The position numbers were made by a program, and so were the translations under genes. Positions 17,441 to 27,066 of a DNA stretch of 64,000 bases are shown in pieces. Positions within the stretch are counted from its first letter, which is position 1, and every line of letters starts with the position of its first letter. Source of the DNA: Bacteroidia bacterium (GTDB lineage Bacteria > Bacteroidota > Ignavibacteria > SZUA-365); the NCBI GenBank assembly GCA_027493955.1, contig JAOSJT010000001.1, positions 573,131-637,130 on the forward strand. Reading direction: 5' to 3'. Below the pieces are notes generated by a model that saw nothing but the letters and a program-made list of their open reading frames with translations, was not told where the DNA came from and ran no database searches.

Positions 17441-17969
17441 ACTTGAGCTGATCCTCGGGCAAGGTGGGGGTGCGGCCGTCGAGTAATTGCGAAACAACGT
17501 ACCAGATGAGGTCCGCTTCCGGCGGACAACCGGGAAGGTGAAAATCTACATGCACGAGACGATGGATGGGCAGTACCGACGGTTCGAGAACGGGCAGGGG
17601 ACTGAACGGCGTATGACCCAGAATGCTGCCTGTCGGCCCATACACCTCCTGCATCATGGCGTCGCGGTCGAAGGTATTGCGCATGGCGGTCACATTACCC
17701 GTGACGGCGCAGTCGCCGAATGCGATGACGAGACGGGAACGCTCACGGATTTTCATCAGCAGTGCTCTGTTGTCCTCGTTTGCGACGGCACCCTCAACCA
17801 GAGTCGCGTCCACGGCTGATGGAAATTCCTTGACATCCATAATGGGACTGTACACGACATCGGCACGCTCGTGCAATTCCAGCAGTCGTTCATCCAGATC
17901 CAGAAAGGACATGTGGCAGCCGGAACAGCCGCCCAGCCAGGCCGTGGCGAAGGTTATTTTTTTATCCAT
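17433..17969 (-). CDS. hoxY: [NiFe] hydrogenase small subunit HoxY
   Basis: A 178-aa electron-transfer subunit carrying the proximal [4Fe-4S] cluster. Ligand motifs are [10 protein letters not shown] near residues 15-18, GDCAVTGNV in the middle and [12 protein letters not shown] near the end. There is no signal peptide, consistent with a soluble cytoplasmic group 3 enzyme, and the length is normal for HoxY. The start at 17969 ([15 protein letters not shown]) is chosen over an upstream frame because it places the first Cys motif correctly and overlaps the end of hoxU by 16 bases. It passes electrons between HoxH and the HoxFU diaphorase. Confidence 0.95.
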   Translation of the reverse strand: MDKKITFATAWLGGCSGCHMSFLDLDERLLELHERADVVYSPIMDVKEFPSAVDATLVEGAVANEDNRALLMKIRERSRLVIAFGDCAVTGNVTAMRNTFDRDAMMQEVYGPTGSILGHTPFSPLPVLEPSVLPIHRLVHVDFHLPGCPPEADLIWYVVSQLLDGRTPTLPEDQLKYG

Positions 17970-18679
17970 TCGTTCTTCTCTCTGGCGTTGACGATGTACT
18001 GCAGGAAATCGCGGTTCTTCGAAAGTGAGGTCACCGGCTTGCCTTTCTCGAACAACGCGCCGGTCGGACACACCAGGGTGCATTTTCCACAGGATGTGCA
18101 GGAAGTGGATGCACCCCACGGCATGGCGAGGTCGGTTATCACGAAGGTGTCGATGCCGCGGCCCGCGATATCCCAGGTATGCGCCGCTTCAATTTCGTCG
18201 CAGACGCGCACACAGCGCTGACAGAGCACACAGCGATTATGATCCAGCACAAATCGATCATGCGAAGCGTCTACCTTTTTATCCTGATGCAGGTAGTCGA
18301 AGCGCACATGATCCATGCCCACTTTGTAACCGATTTCCTGCAATTCACAGTGACCGTTCACGACGCAGACGGAACAGATATGATTCCCCTCGGCAAACAA
18401 CAGCTCGATAATCATGCGCCGATACTTATTGAGGCGTGGGGAGGTGGTTTTCACAACCATGTTTTCTTCCACGCGCGTGACGCATGCGGGCTGCAAGCGG
18501 TTGTTGCCGTCGATCTCCACCATGCAGAGGCGGCAGGCTCCGACCTCGGACAAACCGTCAAGATGACACAAGGTCGGAATGTACACGTTGTGTTCCCGAG
18601 CCGCCTCCAGTATGGTGCTCGAGGCGGGAGCGCTGATCATCTCCCCGTTCAGCGTTAGGGTTTTGATTTCCTCAACCAT
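17954..18679 (-). CDS. hoxU: Hydrogenase diaphorase subunit HoxU (iron-sulfur protein, NuoG-like N-terminal part)
   Basis: A 241-aa iron-sulfur subunit. It has an N-terminal ferredoxin-like [2Fe-2S] domain ([20 protein letters not shown], with a fourth Cys in QPACVTRV), and a His-Cys3 [4Fe-4S] segment ([16 protein letters not shown]). Two CxxCxxCxxxC clusters follow ([11 protein letters not shown] and [15 protein letters not shown]). This is the standard HoxU/NuoG N-terminal layout, so the wiring between HoxF and HoxY appears complete. The start at 18679 is preceded by an AAGGAG ribosome binding site; it lies inside the last codons of hoxF. Confidence 0.95.
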   Translation of the reverse strand: MVEEIKTLTLNGEMISAPASSTILEAAREHNVYIPTLCHLDGLSEVGACRLCMVEIDGNNRLQPACVTRVEENMVVKTTSPRLNKYRRMIIELLFAEGNHICSVCVVNGHCELQEIGYKVGMDHVRFDYLHQDKKVDASHDRFVLDHNRCVLCQRCVRVCDEIEAAHTWDIAGRGIDTFVITDLAMPWGASTSCTSCGKCTLVCPTGALFEKGKPVTSLSKNRDFLQYIVNAREKNEWIKK

Positions 18680-20369
18680 GGGAAGCTCCTTGTTCCTGCG
18701 CCACATCCGTCGCCACATCGCCGAGGCCCGCCGTAGGACCAATCGGGCACACTCCCGCTGCGCAGTGCTGTTCGTGAATGTGTTGCTCGTACTCCTTGCG
18801 GAAGAAGTGCAGCGTTGACATCACAGGATTCGGTGCGGACTGTCCGAGTCCGCAAAGACTGGTGTCCTTGACCATGACGCACAGTTCTTCGAGTATATCC
18901 ATGTCATCATTGGTGGCTGTTCCGGTGGTGACGCGGTCCAGAAGGCGGTAGAGTTGCACGGTGCCGACACGGCAGGGAACACATTTACCGCAACTTTCAT
19001 CGCGGCAAAATTTCATGAAATATTTCGCGATGTCGACCATGCATGATGTATGATCCATGACGATGAGTCCCCCTGAGCCCATCATGGAACCGACATGAGA
19101 GAGGGATTCGTAGTCCACCGGCGTGTCGAGGTGCTGCACGGGAATGCACCCGCCGGAAGGCCCTCCGGTCTGCGCCGCCTTGAATTCCCCATTGTCCGGT
19201 ATGCCGCCGCCGATGTCGAAAATGATTTCGCGCAGCGTAATGCCCATCGGGACTTCGATCAATCCGGTGTTGACGATGCGTCCCGCCAGCGCGAACACCT
19301 TTGTGCCCTTGCTCTTTTCCGTACCAATCTGGGAAAACCACTTCCCTCCGTTCAGCACGATGGCGGGAATATTGGCGAAGGTCTCCACATTGTTCAGCAA
19401 CGTGGGTTTTCCCCATAATCCGGATTGAGACGGATAGGGGGGACGCGGGCGGGGCATGCCTCGCTCGCCTTCGATCGACTGCAGCAGCGCCGTTTCCTCG
19501 CCGCACACAAACGCTCCCGCTCCGATCCGCAGGTCAATTCGGAAATTGAAACCGGAATCGAAAATACGGTTGCCGAGTATTTGCGTGCGCTCGCTTTGCT
19601 TTATCGCCTTTTTCAGACGTTCGATGGCCAGCGGGTATTCACCGCGCACGTAGATGTAGCCCTGGTTCGCCCCAACGGCATACCCGGCTATGGCCATGCC
19701 TTCCAGAATGGCGTGTGGATTCCCTTCCAGCATGGCGCGGTCCATGAATGCGCCCGGATCACCTTCGTCCGCATTGCAGACCACATATTTTTCGGATGAA
19801 GCGACACGGCGGGTGATGTCCCACTTCAGACCTGTGGGATATCCGCCACCGCCGCGGCCGCGGAGTCCGCTGTTGCGCACCTCCAGTACCACACCTTCCT
19901 GCGTGTAGTAGGTTATGGCTTTGGCGAGACCTTCATACCCGCCATGGGCGATGTAATCTTCGATGGATTCCGGATCGATGCGGCCCATGTTTTTCAGCGC
20001 GATAGACACCTGTTTGTCGAAAAACGCCGAGGCCTTGGGGAACAGCAGATCCTTGACGGGCTTTTCCTTGATCACATGGCTGTCGACGATGCGTTCGGCA
20101 TCCTCCGGTTTTACCTTGACGTAGAGCGTGTTGGAAGGCTGGAGACGCACGAGAGGGCCGGCGCCGCACAGGCCCATGCAACCCGTAGTGATCACACGAA
20201 CGTCAGCGGCCACTTTGCGTGCCGCGCAGGCGTTATCAAAGGCATCTTTGAGTTGCAGCGAACCGGACGCGATGCAGCCCCCGCTGCCGCACACGTGGAT
20301 TTCAGCTTTGAAGGCGGCGAGAGTTTCCCGGAAGCCGCTGCCGATTTCGTATAACTCTTCGAGTGTCAT
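18672..20369 (-). CDS. hoxF: Hydrogenase diaphorase subunit HoxF (NAD and FMN binding)
   Basis: A 565-aa NADH-binding subunit. It starts with a thioredoxin-like [2Fe-2S] domain ([10 protein letters not shown] and CMGLCGAG, residues about 25-70). The NuoF core follows: [16 protein letters not shown] for [15 protein letters not shown] and the [14 protein letters not shown] region for FMN. The C-terminal [4Fe-4S] ligands are [11 protein letters not shown] plus SLCGLGQ. It oxidises or reduces NAD(H) for the hydrogenase. The start at 20369 follows a very strong AAGGAGGAG ribosome binding site and overlaps the hoxE stop as ATGA. A further Cys pair near the end (CAAGVCP) lies beyond the usual core. 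Confidence 0.96.
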   Translation of the reverse strand: MTLEELYEIGSGFRETLAAFKAEIHVCGSGGCIASGSLQLKDAFDNACAARKVAADVRVITTGCMGLCGAGPLVRLQPSNTLYVKVKPEDAERIVDSHVIKEKPVKDLLFPKASAFFDKQVSIALKNMGRIDPESIEDYIAHGGYEGLAKAITYYTQEGVVLEVRNSGLRGRGGGGYPTGLKWDITRRVASSEKYVVCNADEGDPGAFMDRAMLEGNPHAILEGMAIAGYAVGANQGYIYVRGEYPLAIERLKKAIKQSERTQILGNRIFDSGFNFRIDLRIGAGAFVCGEETALLQSIEGERGMPRPRPPYPSQSGLWGKPTLLNNVETFANIPAIVLNGGKWFSQIGTEKSKGTKVFALAGRIVNTGLIEVPMGITLREIIFDIGGGIPDNGEFKAAQTGGPSGGCIPVQHLDTPVDYESLSHVGSMMGSGGLIVMDHTSCMVDIAKYFMKFCRDESCGKCVPCRVGTVQLYRLLDRVTTGTATNDDMDILEELCVMVKDTSLCGLGQSAPNPVMSTLHFFRKEYEQHIHEQHCAAGVCPIGPTAGLGDVATDVAQEQGASHG

Positions 20370-20875
20370 TGCTCCTCCTTGCGCCACGAGGCGATTCGTT
20401 CGGTGGCCTGTTCTATGGTGTCGAAACCGATAACGTCGTTATCGTACACGGTTACCGGAGCGATGCCACAGGATCCGACACAGCGGGCGGTTTGCAGAGA
20501 GATTTTGCCATCGGCAGTGGTTTGCCCCATCTTACAGCCGCACAGGTGTTCCAGCGTGTTCTGTAACTCCGCAGCGCCGCGTACGTAGCAGGCGGTGCCC
20601 ATGCACAACGTGACGGTGTGCTCTCCCTTGGGTTCGAGAGAGAAGAAATGGTAAAACGTCGCGACCCCGTACACTTTACTCGGAGGGAGCTTGAGACTGC
20701 GGGCGATATACAGCAGCTGTTCGCGCGAGATGAAGCCGAAAAGCTCCTGCGCGGTGTGCAGAACCTCAATCAGCGCGTCCCCCCGGAATTGGTGACGCGC
20801 TAAAGCGCGATCAAGGTATTTGTACCGGTTGTCGGCTGCTTTCGCTTTTTCCGCTGCGGCGCTGGTCATAAGCAT
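20366..20875 (-). CDS. hoxE: Hydrogenase diaphorase subunit HoxE (thioredoxin-like [2Fe-2S] protein)
   Basis: A 169-aa NuoE-family protein. An N-terminal helical bundle ([32 protein letters not shown]) is followed by a thioredoxin-like fold. The [2Fe-2S] ligands are [11 protein letters not shown] (two Cys, CxxxxC) and [12 protein letters not shown] (CxxxC). It is the first gene of the hoxEFUYH operon and in this family is needed for diaphorase function. The whole operon is tightly coupled by overlapping starts and stops, which implies one transcript from the promoter at 20973-21003. The presence of a separate HoxE together with HoxF, HoxU, HoxY and HoxH marks a pentameric group 3d enzyme as in cyanobacteria. 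Confidence 0.95.
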   Translation of the reverse strand: MLMTSAAAEKAKAADNRYKYLDRALARHQFRGDALIEVLHTAQELFGFISREQLLYIARSLKLPPSKVYGVATFYHFFSLEPKGEHTVTLCMGTACYVRGAAELQNTLEHLCGCKMGQTTADGKISLQTARCVGSCGIAPVTVYDNDVIGFDTIEQATERIASWRKEEQ

Positions 20876-21198
20876 CTGCCCTGGAGTGCTGAGGGAATGG
20901 TTCTCCGTCGTTTTGCTGAATCGGCACGCCAGAAACGAGAAAAAATGCGCGATTGTGTGCGATTCTTGTCTCGTAATCTATCAACTCGGCGCTTGAAAGG
21001 CAAGGATGGAGCCCGCATCAGCGTGCGGAATCGGGAGTCCGGCATCGAATTGCCCAATCGGAAACCGCGAGGCTGCCGACGACAAGACCAGAACGAAAGC
21101 GAGAAGTATCCGGAGAAAAGGAACTGCAAGTTTACACGAAACGCTGAATCCGTTTCAGACGTCTTCGATTCGTTAATCGGACGACGCACATCGTTAAT
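20876..21198. other. Region upstream of the hox operon
   Basis: The 323-base gap contains a hox promoter candidate at 20973-21003 and a leader of about 90 bases. The remainder (21004-21198) shows no coding frame with a family match, no strong hairpin and no repeat. The far end overlaps nothing but the stop of the GroES-like gene. Confidence 0.5.
20973..21003 (-). promoter_or_regulatory. Candidate promoter of the hoxEFUYH operon
   Basis: Minus strand: TTG (21003-21001), exactly 20 bases, TAGATTAC (20980-20973). The -7 box matches TAnnTT in the conserved first positions. Confidence 0.55.
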
Positions 21199-21567
21199 CT
21201 ATTGCGTTACGACTTCATTACGCACGATCAGGAGAATGGCGGCATGGGGAACAATGAGGTATTTCTGCTGCTCGAACTCGACCTCGATACCCTGATTTTT
21301 CATGAACAGCACGTAATCGCCCTCTTCCACTTGCAAGGGAATATATCGTACGGGTGCTCCTTTCCTCGCCCAGGGTTCTTCTTCGGAGTACTCGGGATTG
21401 GGCAGGGCGTAGCCCGGTCCGGTTTTCACCACATAGCCGCTCTGAATTTTCTCCCTTTCCTGTACGCCGGGTGGCAGGTACAAACCGGATTTTGTCATGG
21501 CGGCGGGATCTTCGGGGGTGACCAAAACGCGGTCGCCCACGACAAGCAGACGCTGAATGCTTCTCAT
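21199..21567 (-). CDS. GroES-like co-chaperone (Cpn10 family)
   Basis: A 122-aa Cpn10-fold protein: LLVVGDRVLVTPE at the N-terminus, the mobile-loop position occupied by MTKSGLYLPPGVQEREKIQSGYVVKTGPG, and a closing strand PLQVEEGDYVLFMKNQGIEVEFEQQKYLIVP. Normal GroES is about 95 aa; this one has an insertion (YALPNPEYSEEEPWARKGAPVRYIP) in the region between the loop and the closing strand, and a C-terminal tail. It is not beside groEL, so it is likely a secondary GroES-like protein rather than the main co-chaperonin. It starts 8 bases after the PhoH gene and is probably cotranscribed with it. A longer start upstream is possible but lacks homology. Confidence 0.8.
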   Translation of the reverse strand: MRSIQRLLVVGDRVLVTPEDPAAMTKSGLYLPPGVQEREKIQSGYVVKTGPGYALPNPEYSEEEPWARKGAPVRYIPLQVEEGDYVLFMKNQGIEVEFEQQKYLIVPHAAILLIVRNEVVTQ

Positions 21568-21574
21568 GGCAAGC

Positions 21575-22909
21575 TCACAGAAGGTCGGTTGCGAGTTCCG
21601 CCAGTTCCGAACGCTCTCCTTTCTCGAGGGTGACATGCGCGTAGAGCTTCTGTCCCCGCATTTTGTCGATGAGATAGCTGAGTCCGTTGGAACGGCTGTC
21701 GAGGTAGGGGTGGTCTATCTGGAAAATGTCGCCCGTGAACACGAATTTCGTTCCTTCACCTGCGCGAGTGATGATGGTTTTGATTTCATGCGGTGTGAGG
21801 TTCTGTGCTTCATCCACGATGAAATAGATATTGACCAGACTCCGTCCGCGGATGTATGCCAGAGGGGAGATGACCAGTTTCTCCTCTTTCAGCATTTCCG
21901 CGATGCGCCGGTGCTTGGTATCCGTTTCTGGAAACTGATGCTGTATCACCCCGAGATTGTCGAACAACGGCTGCATGTAGGGATCAAGTTTGGACATGAT
22001 ATCACCGGGCAAATACCCGAGATCCTTGTTGCTCAAGGGAACGACCGGGCGGGCGAGGAAGACCTGCCTGTACAATCGGCGCTTCTCCAGGGCCGCCGCC
22101 AGAGCGAGCAACGTCTTTCCCGTGCCGGCCTTGCCGCTGAGGGATACCAGGGGGATGTCCGGATTCGATAGCGCATCGAGCGCGAAAGTCTGCTCCGAAT
22201 TTCTGGGATTGATGCCGTACGCGGGATTTTTGTCCACACGCTTCATCATACCGCTGCGCCCGTCGTAACAGCCGAGGGCGGATTTCCGGCCGCAACGCAG
22301 GATGAAGTACTCGTTGGGATTGAATGTCCCGGCTTCCGCGAACATCGCGGCATCGACCTCGAATGGCGGCTGATACAGCATGTCGATAACCGCGTCATCC
22401 ACATTTTCGAGCACCCGTCTGCCGGTGTACAGCGTGTCTATATCCTTGACCTGGTCGGTGACGTAATCCTCTGCCATCAGTCCCACGCCTTTGGCCTTCA
22501 TGCGCAGGTTCACGTCCTTGGTCACGAGAATGACAGGACGTGCCGGATACTCGCGATTGAGCATGTAGGCGCAGTGCAGTATGCGGTGGTCGGGTGTGCG
22601 CTCGGACAGTCCGAGAGGGAAGTCCTTGCCCCAATCTTTGTCGAGTCGAATGCTGATGCGTCCCTGTTTCGCGCCAATGGGTGCACCGCCGTCGAAGAGC
22701 TTGTCGCCGCTGAGTGCATCGAGCTCGCGAACGAATTCTCGCGCGTGGAAATTCAGCGTTTCATTACCCTTTTTGAACTGATCGAGTTCCTCCAGCACCG
22801 CGATGGGAATCACGACGTCGTGCTCCTCGAAATTGTAGATACAGGAACTGTCGTGGAGAAGAACGTTGGTATCTATGACAAAGAGTTTCTTGACTGCGCG
22901 CTTGGCCAT
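21575..22909 (-). CDS. PIN-PhoH fusion ATPase/ribonuclease (PhoH2-like)
   Basis: A 444-aa protein with an N-terminal PIN nuclease domain (about 8-155) and a C-terminal PhoH P-loop ATPase domain (about 238-444). PIN acidic residues are visible as [27 protein letters not shown] and [11 protein letters not shown]. The Walker A is SGKAGTGKT at 258-266, followed by [20 protein letters not shown]. Walker B lies in [17 protein letters not shown], with FTGDIFQID after it. PhoH2-type proteins unwind and cleave RNA in an ATP-dependent way and are often linked to phosphate or RNA stress. The full residue set suggests an active enzyme. It heads a two-gene unit with the GroES-like gene. Confidence 0.93.
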   Translation of the reverse strand: MAKRAVKKLFVIDTNVLLHDSSCIYNFEEHDVVIPIAVLEELDQFKKGNETLNFHAREFVRELDALSGDKLFDGGAPIGAKQGRISIRLDKDWGKDFPLGLSERTPDHRILHCAYMLNREYPARPVILVTKDVNLRMKAKGVGLMAEDYVTDQVKDIDTLYTGRRVLENVDDAVIDMLYQPPFEVDAAMFAEAGTFNPNEYFILRCGRKSALGCYDGRSGMMKRVDKNPAYGINPRNSEQTFALDALSNPDIPLVSLSGKAGTGKTLLALAAALEKRRLYRQVFLARPVVPLSNKDLGYLPGDIMSKLDPYMQPLFDNLGVIQHQFPETDTKHRRIAEMLKEEKLVISPLAYIRGRSLVNIYFIVDEAQNLTPHEIKTIITRAGEGTKFVFTGDIFQIDHPYLDSRSNGLSYLIDKMRGQKLYAHVTLEKGERSELAELATDLL

Positions 22910-22920
22910 GCCGGCTCCGA

Positions 22921-22951
22921 TAGTGATATGGTTGTCTACGAGAAGTTACAA
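22921..22951 (-). promoter_or_regulatory. Weak candidate promoter of the PIN-PhoH gene
   Basis: Minus strand TTG (22951-22949), 20-base spacer, TATCACTA (22928-22921). Spacing is right but the -7 box matches poorly, and the start codon follows within 12 bases. Confidence 0.35.
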
Positions 22952-23154
22952 GGTTTTTCCACAATCCCCATGCCCGTGGAAACCGGAAACCGGTCCTGCG
23001 GCGCAGGACCGTCCGAGGTCGCGTTACGGGAGTGGAGAGATCGAATACGCGCCGGACTGTGCGGTACTCCGGAATTTCCGTTATATTCCGCCCAATGACA
23101 TTTCGACCATGCAACCGCCGCGGTTCCGTCACCGTGGCATCTTTTGGAGGATAT

Positions 23155-23616
23155 ATGGAAAGCAGAGGCAGCTGGGATCAGTACTTTATGAAAATCGCAG
23201 GCATGGTGGCCGAGCGTGCCACCTGCAACCGGGCGCATATCGGCGCGGTGATTGTGAAAGATAAGAATATCGTGGCCACGGGGTACAACGGCTCTCCCGC
23301 CGGACATCCGCATTGCTCCGATGTCGGCTGCCTCGTGTATGTCTCCCGCAATCCCGACGGCGAGGAAGAGGAAAACTGCTTCCGCACCATCCACGCCGAA
23401 ATCAACGCCATTGCCCAGGCAGCGAAGCACGGTGTGGAGATCAATGGCGCGGATATTTATATCACCGCCAGTCCCTGCTATCACTGTCTCAAGACCATAG
23501 TGAACACCGGCATCCGGCGCATCTACTACGGGAAGCCCTACAAAATCGACCGCATCCGGGTGCTGCTTGAATATTCTCCCATCGAACTTATACACGTTCC
23601 GCTGGAGCACGCGTAA
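23155..23616 (+). CDS. Deoxycytidylate (dCMP) deaminase family protein
   Basis: A 153-aa zinc-dependent deaminase that would convert dCMP to dUMP for dTTP synthesis. The zinc site is complete: IHAEINAI (H80, catalytic E82) and SPCYHC (C108, C111). The dCMP-specific [12 protein letters not shown] loop near residues 43-54 is present, and C24 and C59 may form a second zinc site as in related ComEB proteins. The start at 23155 is supported by a strong GGAGG site 6-7 bases upstream. The stop codon is in the first unit (GCGTAAC) of a degenerate period-7 tract at 23611-23638. Confidence 0.93.
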   Translation: MESRGSWDQYFMKIAGMVAERATCNRAHIGAVIVKDKNIVATGYNGSPAGHPHCSDVGCLVYVSRNPDGEEEENCFRTIHAEINAIAQAAKHGVEINGADIYITASPCYHCLKTIVNTGIRRIYYGKPYKIDRIRVLLEYSPIELIHVPLEHA

Positions 23617-23721
23617 CGCAGAGCGCTGAGAGCGAAGCGTACGTATTTTGTGCATGTCTGAAAAAGAAAAGGGTGAAAAGGTTCTGTACCTTTTCACCCT
23701 TGTACCATTTTACCTTTTCAC
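23611..23721. repeat. Degenerate heptamer tract plus octamer hairpin at a convergent gene junction
   Basis: Positions 23611-23638 read as four loose heptamers beginning with GCGTAAC, which contains the deaminase stop codon. A perfect 14-bp hairpin follows (23669-23682 with 23688-23701, 5-base loop). Its right arm continues as four 8-base units (CTTTTCAC, CCTTGTAC, CATTTTAC, CTTTTCAC; 23690-23721). The element lies between convergent genes and may terminate both. The octamer period sets it apart from the exact heptamer arrays elsewhere. Confidence 0.75.
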
Positions 23722-23761
23722 CATTCCCGGAATACCGGGGTCACTGCTCGATACCCGGTTG

Positions 23762-25282
23762 CTATCTCGACACGACGCGGAACTCCACGCGACGGTTCTG
23801 CGCGCGGCCTTCCTCGGTGTCGTTGGTGACCGTCGGCTGTTCCATGCCATAGCCGGCCGCGCGAAGTCTCGATGAGGATATGCCTTTACCGATCAGATAT
23901 TGCACCACGGCTTCGGCGCGGTTCTGCGAGAGCTTCTTATTGTAGTCGCGGGCGCCGACATTGTCCGTGTGACCAGCGACCTCCACGGAGACATTGGGAT
24001 TCGATTTCAGCCACTCCGCGGCGCGATCGAGATCGACGTATGATTCGGATTGCAACGTCGCCTTGTCGAAGTCGAAGAACACGAGCAGGCGCACGAGATC
24101 ACGCGTCATGGGCACATCCTTGCGGATCATATCGTTGCCGCTGCCTGCGGGAACCGTGAATCGATCGGAATAGAAAAGATATCCCGCCGCTTCCGCAGTG
24201 ATCACATAATCCCTGCCGGGTTGCAATACGACCACATAGGAGCCATCCATGTCGTCGCTGTGGAAGGAACTGACCACGGAGTTCGTCGATACATCGCGAA
24301 CGGTGAGTGTCGCTCCAAGCGGCGCGTCGGTGTTATGGTCATGCACCCTGCCGGTGACGGTGGTGACGGGCGATGGCGGCAGGGGATTGGGTACCGCGAG
24401 CCAGATGTCGAGATCACCCTGCCCACCGGCGCGGGAGGAAGCGAAATACATGTCCTGGCTGTTCAGAGAAAGGCCGCAAAAGTAATCGTCGTCGGAGGTG
24501 TTCACGGGCACTCCCATGTGTCTTGGGGCGCTCCAGCCGGAAACCCCGCTGGTGGTCTGATATATGTCCAGACCGCCGATGCCGGGATGCTGATCGCTGG
24601 AAAAATACAGCGTTCGGTTGTCGGCCGCGATGGCAGGCGCGAGTTCGTCGCCGACGGTGTTGATGACCGCTCCGAGATTCACCGCGGGACGCCAGTCGCC
24701 GCCGTGGCTGCGTGTCGTCATCCATAGATCGGTGCCGCCCTGGCCGCCCGGGCGATCACTGGTGAACAGAATGGTAAGGCCATCGGAAGAGATGGCGGGT
24801 TGCGATTCCCAGAATGGGGAGTTCACATTCGGACCGAGGTTGCGCACATTGCGCCACATCCCGGCGCCGTATTCGGCGATGTACAAATCGCAGTCGCCCA
24901 GCGCGTCGGGACGTCCGCAGCCGGTGAAGACCATCCAGTGGCCATCGGGTGTGATGGACGAGCTGCCTTCGTCGGCGGAGGTGTTCAGTGGTTCACCCAG
25001 CCGCTGAATCTGTTCCCAGCCGTCATATCCCGCGATGGCGGTGAAAATGTCCTGACTCCCATTTCGTGTGGAGGTGAAGTACATGACGCGGCCGCTGCCG
25101 ATAATCATGGGACTGAAATCGTCGTCCGAAGAATTGAGTGCACCGCTCACGGGACGAATGGTGACGTCGTAGCGCTCGGGCGTGATCATCTGACGTGGCG
25201 GCTTCTCTTCCTGCGCATGCAGCAGGCAATATGGTGCGAGCAGAGCGAAGAGGACGATTGCGATACTGATTTTCGTGTTCAT
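23762..25282 (-). CDS. PorE-like OmpA-family protein with beta-propeller
   Basis: A 506-aa exported protein: signal peptide (about 1-23, ending LLHAQ), and a PD40/WD40-like propeller (about 45-300) with repeated YFTSTRNGSQD, LFTSDRPGGQGGTDLW and YFASSRAGGQGDLDIW blades. Next come a carboxypeptidase-regulatory domain (about 307-385) and an OmpA C-terminal peptidoglycan-binding domain (about 395-506, with VEVAGHTDNVG and NRRVEFRV). This order is that of PorE, the type IX secretion subunit that links the outer-membrane machine to peptidoglycan, but the N-terminal TPR region of PorE is missing. It could be a short PorE or a general cell-envelope OmpA paralogue. It starts 10 bases after a barrel-protein gene and likely works with it. 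Confidence 0.87.
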   Translation of the reverse strand: MNTKISIAIVLFALLAPYCLLHAQEEKPPRQMITPERYDVTIRPVSGALNSSDDDFSPMIIGSGRVMYFTSTRNGSQDIFTAIAGYDGWEQIQRLGEPLNTSADEGSSSITPDGHWMVFTGCGRPDALGDCDLYIAEYGAGMWRNVRNLGPNVNSPFWESQPAISSDGLTILFTSDRPGGQGGTDLWMTTRSHGGDWRPAVNLGAVINTVGDELAPAIAADNRTLYFSSDQHPGIGGLDIYQTTSGVSGWSAPRHMGVPVNTSDDDYFCGLSLNSQDMYFASSRAGGQGDLDIWLAVPNPLPPSPVTTVTGRVHDHNTDAPLGATLTVRDVSTNSVVSSFHSDDMDGSYVVVLQPGRDYVITAEAAGYLFYSDRFTVPAGSGNDMIRKDVPMTRDLVRLLVFFDFDKATLQSESYVDLDRAAEWLKSNPNVSVEVAGHTDNVGARDYNKKLSQNRAEAVVQYLIGKGISSSRLRAAGYGMEQPTVTNDTEEGRAQNRRVEFRVVSR

Positions 25283-25292
25283 GATGCCCTCC

Positions 25293-26258
25293 TCAATTCA
25301 TGCGCCAGCGAAGGCCGATGGTGAAAAACGCGGTCAACATGTTGAAGTCCTTGTTGCTGCGCGCAAGTGCGAGTCCCTCCCCGTTGCTCCACACCGGGAT
25401 GATCTCGGCGGTTTCCGTTGGAATATGGCTCAGCTCGGTGTTTGCGCTTTCGACAAAGGTCCCGAGGGGGTATGCGACTGTGAGTTCAGGTGTGAGATAG
25501 AGATTCGGGTTCAATTCTATCCACATGCCCACACCGAACTTGACGTCGATACGCGAACTCTTGAACCCGGAGACTTCGGCTTCCATCGAAGCCGTGCGAA
25601 GCTCGTTCACCACTTCATCCAAACCCTGCACGTCTTCGGTGTAGTAAATGTCCTCGGGCTGAACCAGCGTCTGATCGAGTTTGGCGGTATTGGATTGCAG
25701 TAATCCGAACGAGGGACCGAGAAGCAGGTACACCGGCGATGATCCAAGGTTTATTCTGCCCAGCAGATCAATGCCGATGTAATCGAAGGTCCAGTCTGTT
25801 TTGTTGTTAATGATGGTCGTCAGATTCGTCTCCGTCTGCGGATGAATCTCCATCATGTCGGTTGTTTCATCGAACGCACCCATGCGGGTGTGGTAATTCG
25901 CCTTGAGCACGATGCCGAAGATGTCCGAGAGCGGAAAATCCAGCGTGGCGCCGAGGTAGAATCCCAACCCGCTTCCGTCGTTGACGCTTGCCGGAAGTAC
26001 ATAGCGCGGATTATGCGGATTCGGTGTGTAATATGCGAGCGGACCATTCGAAAAACTCGAGTACGTCAATCCGCCGTCTATACCAATAAACCAGGAATAA
26101 TCTCCCGATGCGCGTTTCGGACGAAGCACGTCGCCCGCATCCGATCGCAGTGACAGCGTCCATGGGTGTCCGCCACCGGGACCGTCCGCCAGCGCCGGGG
26201 GCGGCAGCACGACGGCGCAGATGAGGAGAAAGAAGAGTGAGAAGCGAAGGAATTGCAT
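25293..26258 (-). CDS. Outer-membrane beta-barrel protein
   Basis: A 321-aa exported protein with signal peptide (about 1-24, ending PPALA). It is followed by a pattern of amphipathic strands (YSWFIGIDGGLTYSSF, GLGFYLGATLDFPLSD, PVYLLLGPSFGLLQSN, KFGVGMWIELNPNLYLTPELTVAYPLG) and a C-terminal LTAFFTIGLRWRMN. This is the pattern of small PorT- or OmpW-like barrels in Bacteroidota, but no specific family is assigned. It is the first gene of a two-gene unit with the PorE-like OmpA protein; 10 bases separate them. That pairing suggests a joint envelope or secretion role. Confidence 0.8.
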   Translation of the reverse strand: MQFLRFSLFFLLICAVVLPPPALADGPGGGHPWTLSLRSDAGDVLRPKRASGDYSWFIGIDGGLTYSSFSNGPLAYYTPNPHNPRYVLPASVNDGSGLGFYLGATLDFPLSDIFGIVLKANYHTRMGAFDETTDMMEIHPQTETNLTTIINNKTDWTFDYIGIDLLGRINLGSSPVYLLLGPSFGLLQSNTAKLDQTLVQPEDIYYTEDVQGLDEVVNELRTASMEAEVSGFKSSRIDVKFGVGMWIELNPNLYLTPELTVAYPLGTFVESANTELSHIPTETAEIIPVWSNGEGLALARSNKDFNMLTAFFTIGLRWRMN

Positions 26259-26495
26259 ATACTGTTCCTTTTATGGGTGAAACAGGCGGAATAAACGGAA
26301 CGTCCACCGCTTGCGCGGAATTGGGAGGACTGCGGTGATCGATAGACACGCAATGTTACAAAATTTTCAAAGAAGGGCCAAGCGCATTCCGCCTCACTAC
26401 CAGTGGTACAGGCGTCGCCGCTCTGCGCGAGAGAGAAGTATGGTCTGAAGCGTTGGGGAAGGAGAAGGACCGGTCCGGAATTGTCTCCGGATCGC

Positions 26496-26903
26496 TCACT
26501 GTGCGAGCATATCGGGCGTAAACGGATCGGGAAGTAAGTCCGTCATCGTGCGGAACGCATGGTCGGCGTTCTCATCGCAGAGGATGAGCGTCATTGCGGG
26601 ATTGAATTCCGCCAACACCTGCCTGCACGCACCGCAAGGGGCGACGGGCTGCCGACTTGTCGCGATAGCCATGGCTGTAAATGACCGCTTTCCCTGCGCG
26701 ACAGCGGTGAAGACCGCGGTGCGTTCCGCGCAACACGTAAGTGAGTAGGAGCTGTTCTCCACATTGCAGCCGGTCACGATGCTTCCGTCATCGCAGAGCA
26801 ATGCGGCCCCGACGCGAAATTGCGAGTAGGGGGCATAGGCATTGTCGCGCACTGATCGGGCGGCGGAGACAAGAGCTTCCACTTCGTTCTTCGTCAACGG
26901 CAT
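26496..26903 (-). CDS. cdd: Cytidine deaminase
   Basis: A 135-aa homotetrameric-type cytidine/deoxycytidine deaminase of pyrimidine salvage. Zinc ligands C58, C90 and C93 are in SLTCCAERTAVF and PCGACRQVL; E60 is the catalytic proton shuttle. The substrate-binding AYAPYSQFRVGAALL segment lies at 22-36 and CNVENSSY at 46-53. Length is normal. The start is preceded by GGAGGT at a good distance. It lies just downstream of tRNA-Ala, whose terminator overlaps its upstream region, so it probably has its own promoter or reads through. Confidence 0.95.
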   Translation of the reverse strand: MPLTKNEVEALVSAARSVRDNAYAPYSQFRVGAALLCDDGSIVTGCNVENSSYSLTCCAERTAVFTAVAQGKRSFTAMAIATSRQPVAPCGACRQVLAEFNPAMTLILCDENADHAFRTMTDLLPDPFTPDMLAQ

Positions 26904-26920
26904 ACGACCTCCATGAAATG

Positions 26921-26948
26921 AAAAAGGCCTGATGAATTCAGACCTTTT
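26921..26948 (-). terminator. Terminator of tRNA-Ala
   Basis: Minus strand hairpin AAAAGG-(mismatch)-CTGA paired around a 5-base loop and ending in five T residues, four bases beyond the tRNA 3' end. Confidence 0.7.
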
Positions 26949-26951
26949 GTG

Positions 26952-27024
<73 letters not shown>

Positions 27025-27035
27025 AAACGGGTCAA

Positions 27036-27066
27036 ATAAGATAGCGAGCTTTCACACAAAATGCAA
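27036..27066 (-). promoter_or_regulatory. Promoter of tRNA-Ala
   Basis: Minus strand TTG (27066-27064), 20 bases, TATCTTAT (27043-27036), placing the start of transcription a few bases before the mature tRNA 5' end. Confidence 0.7.
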
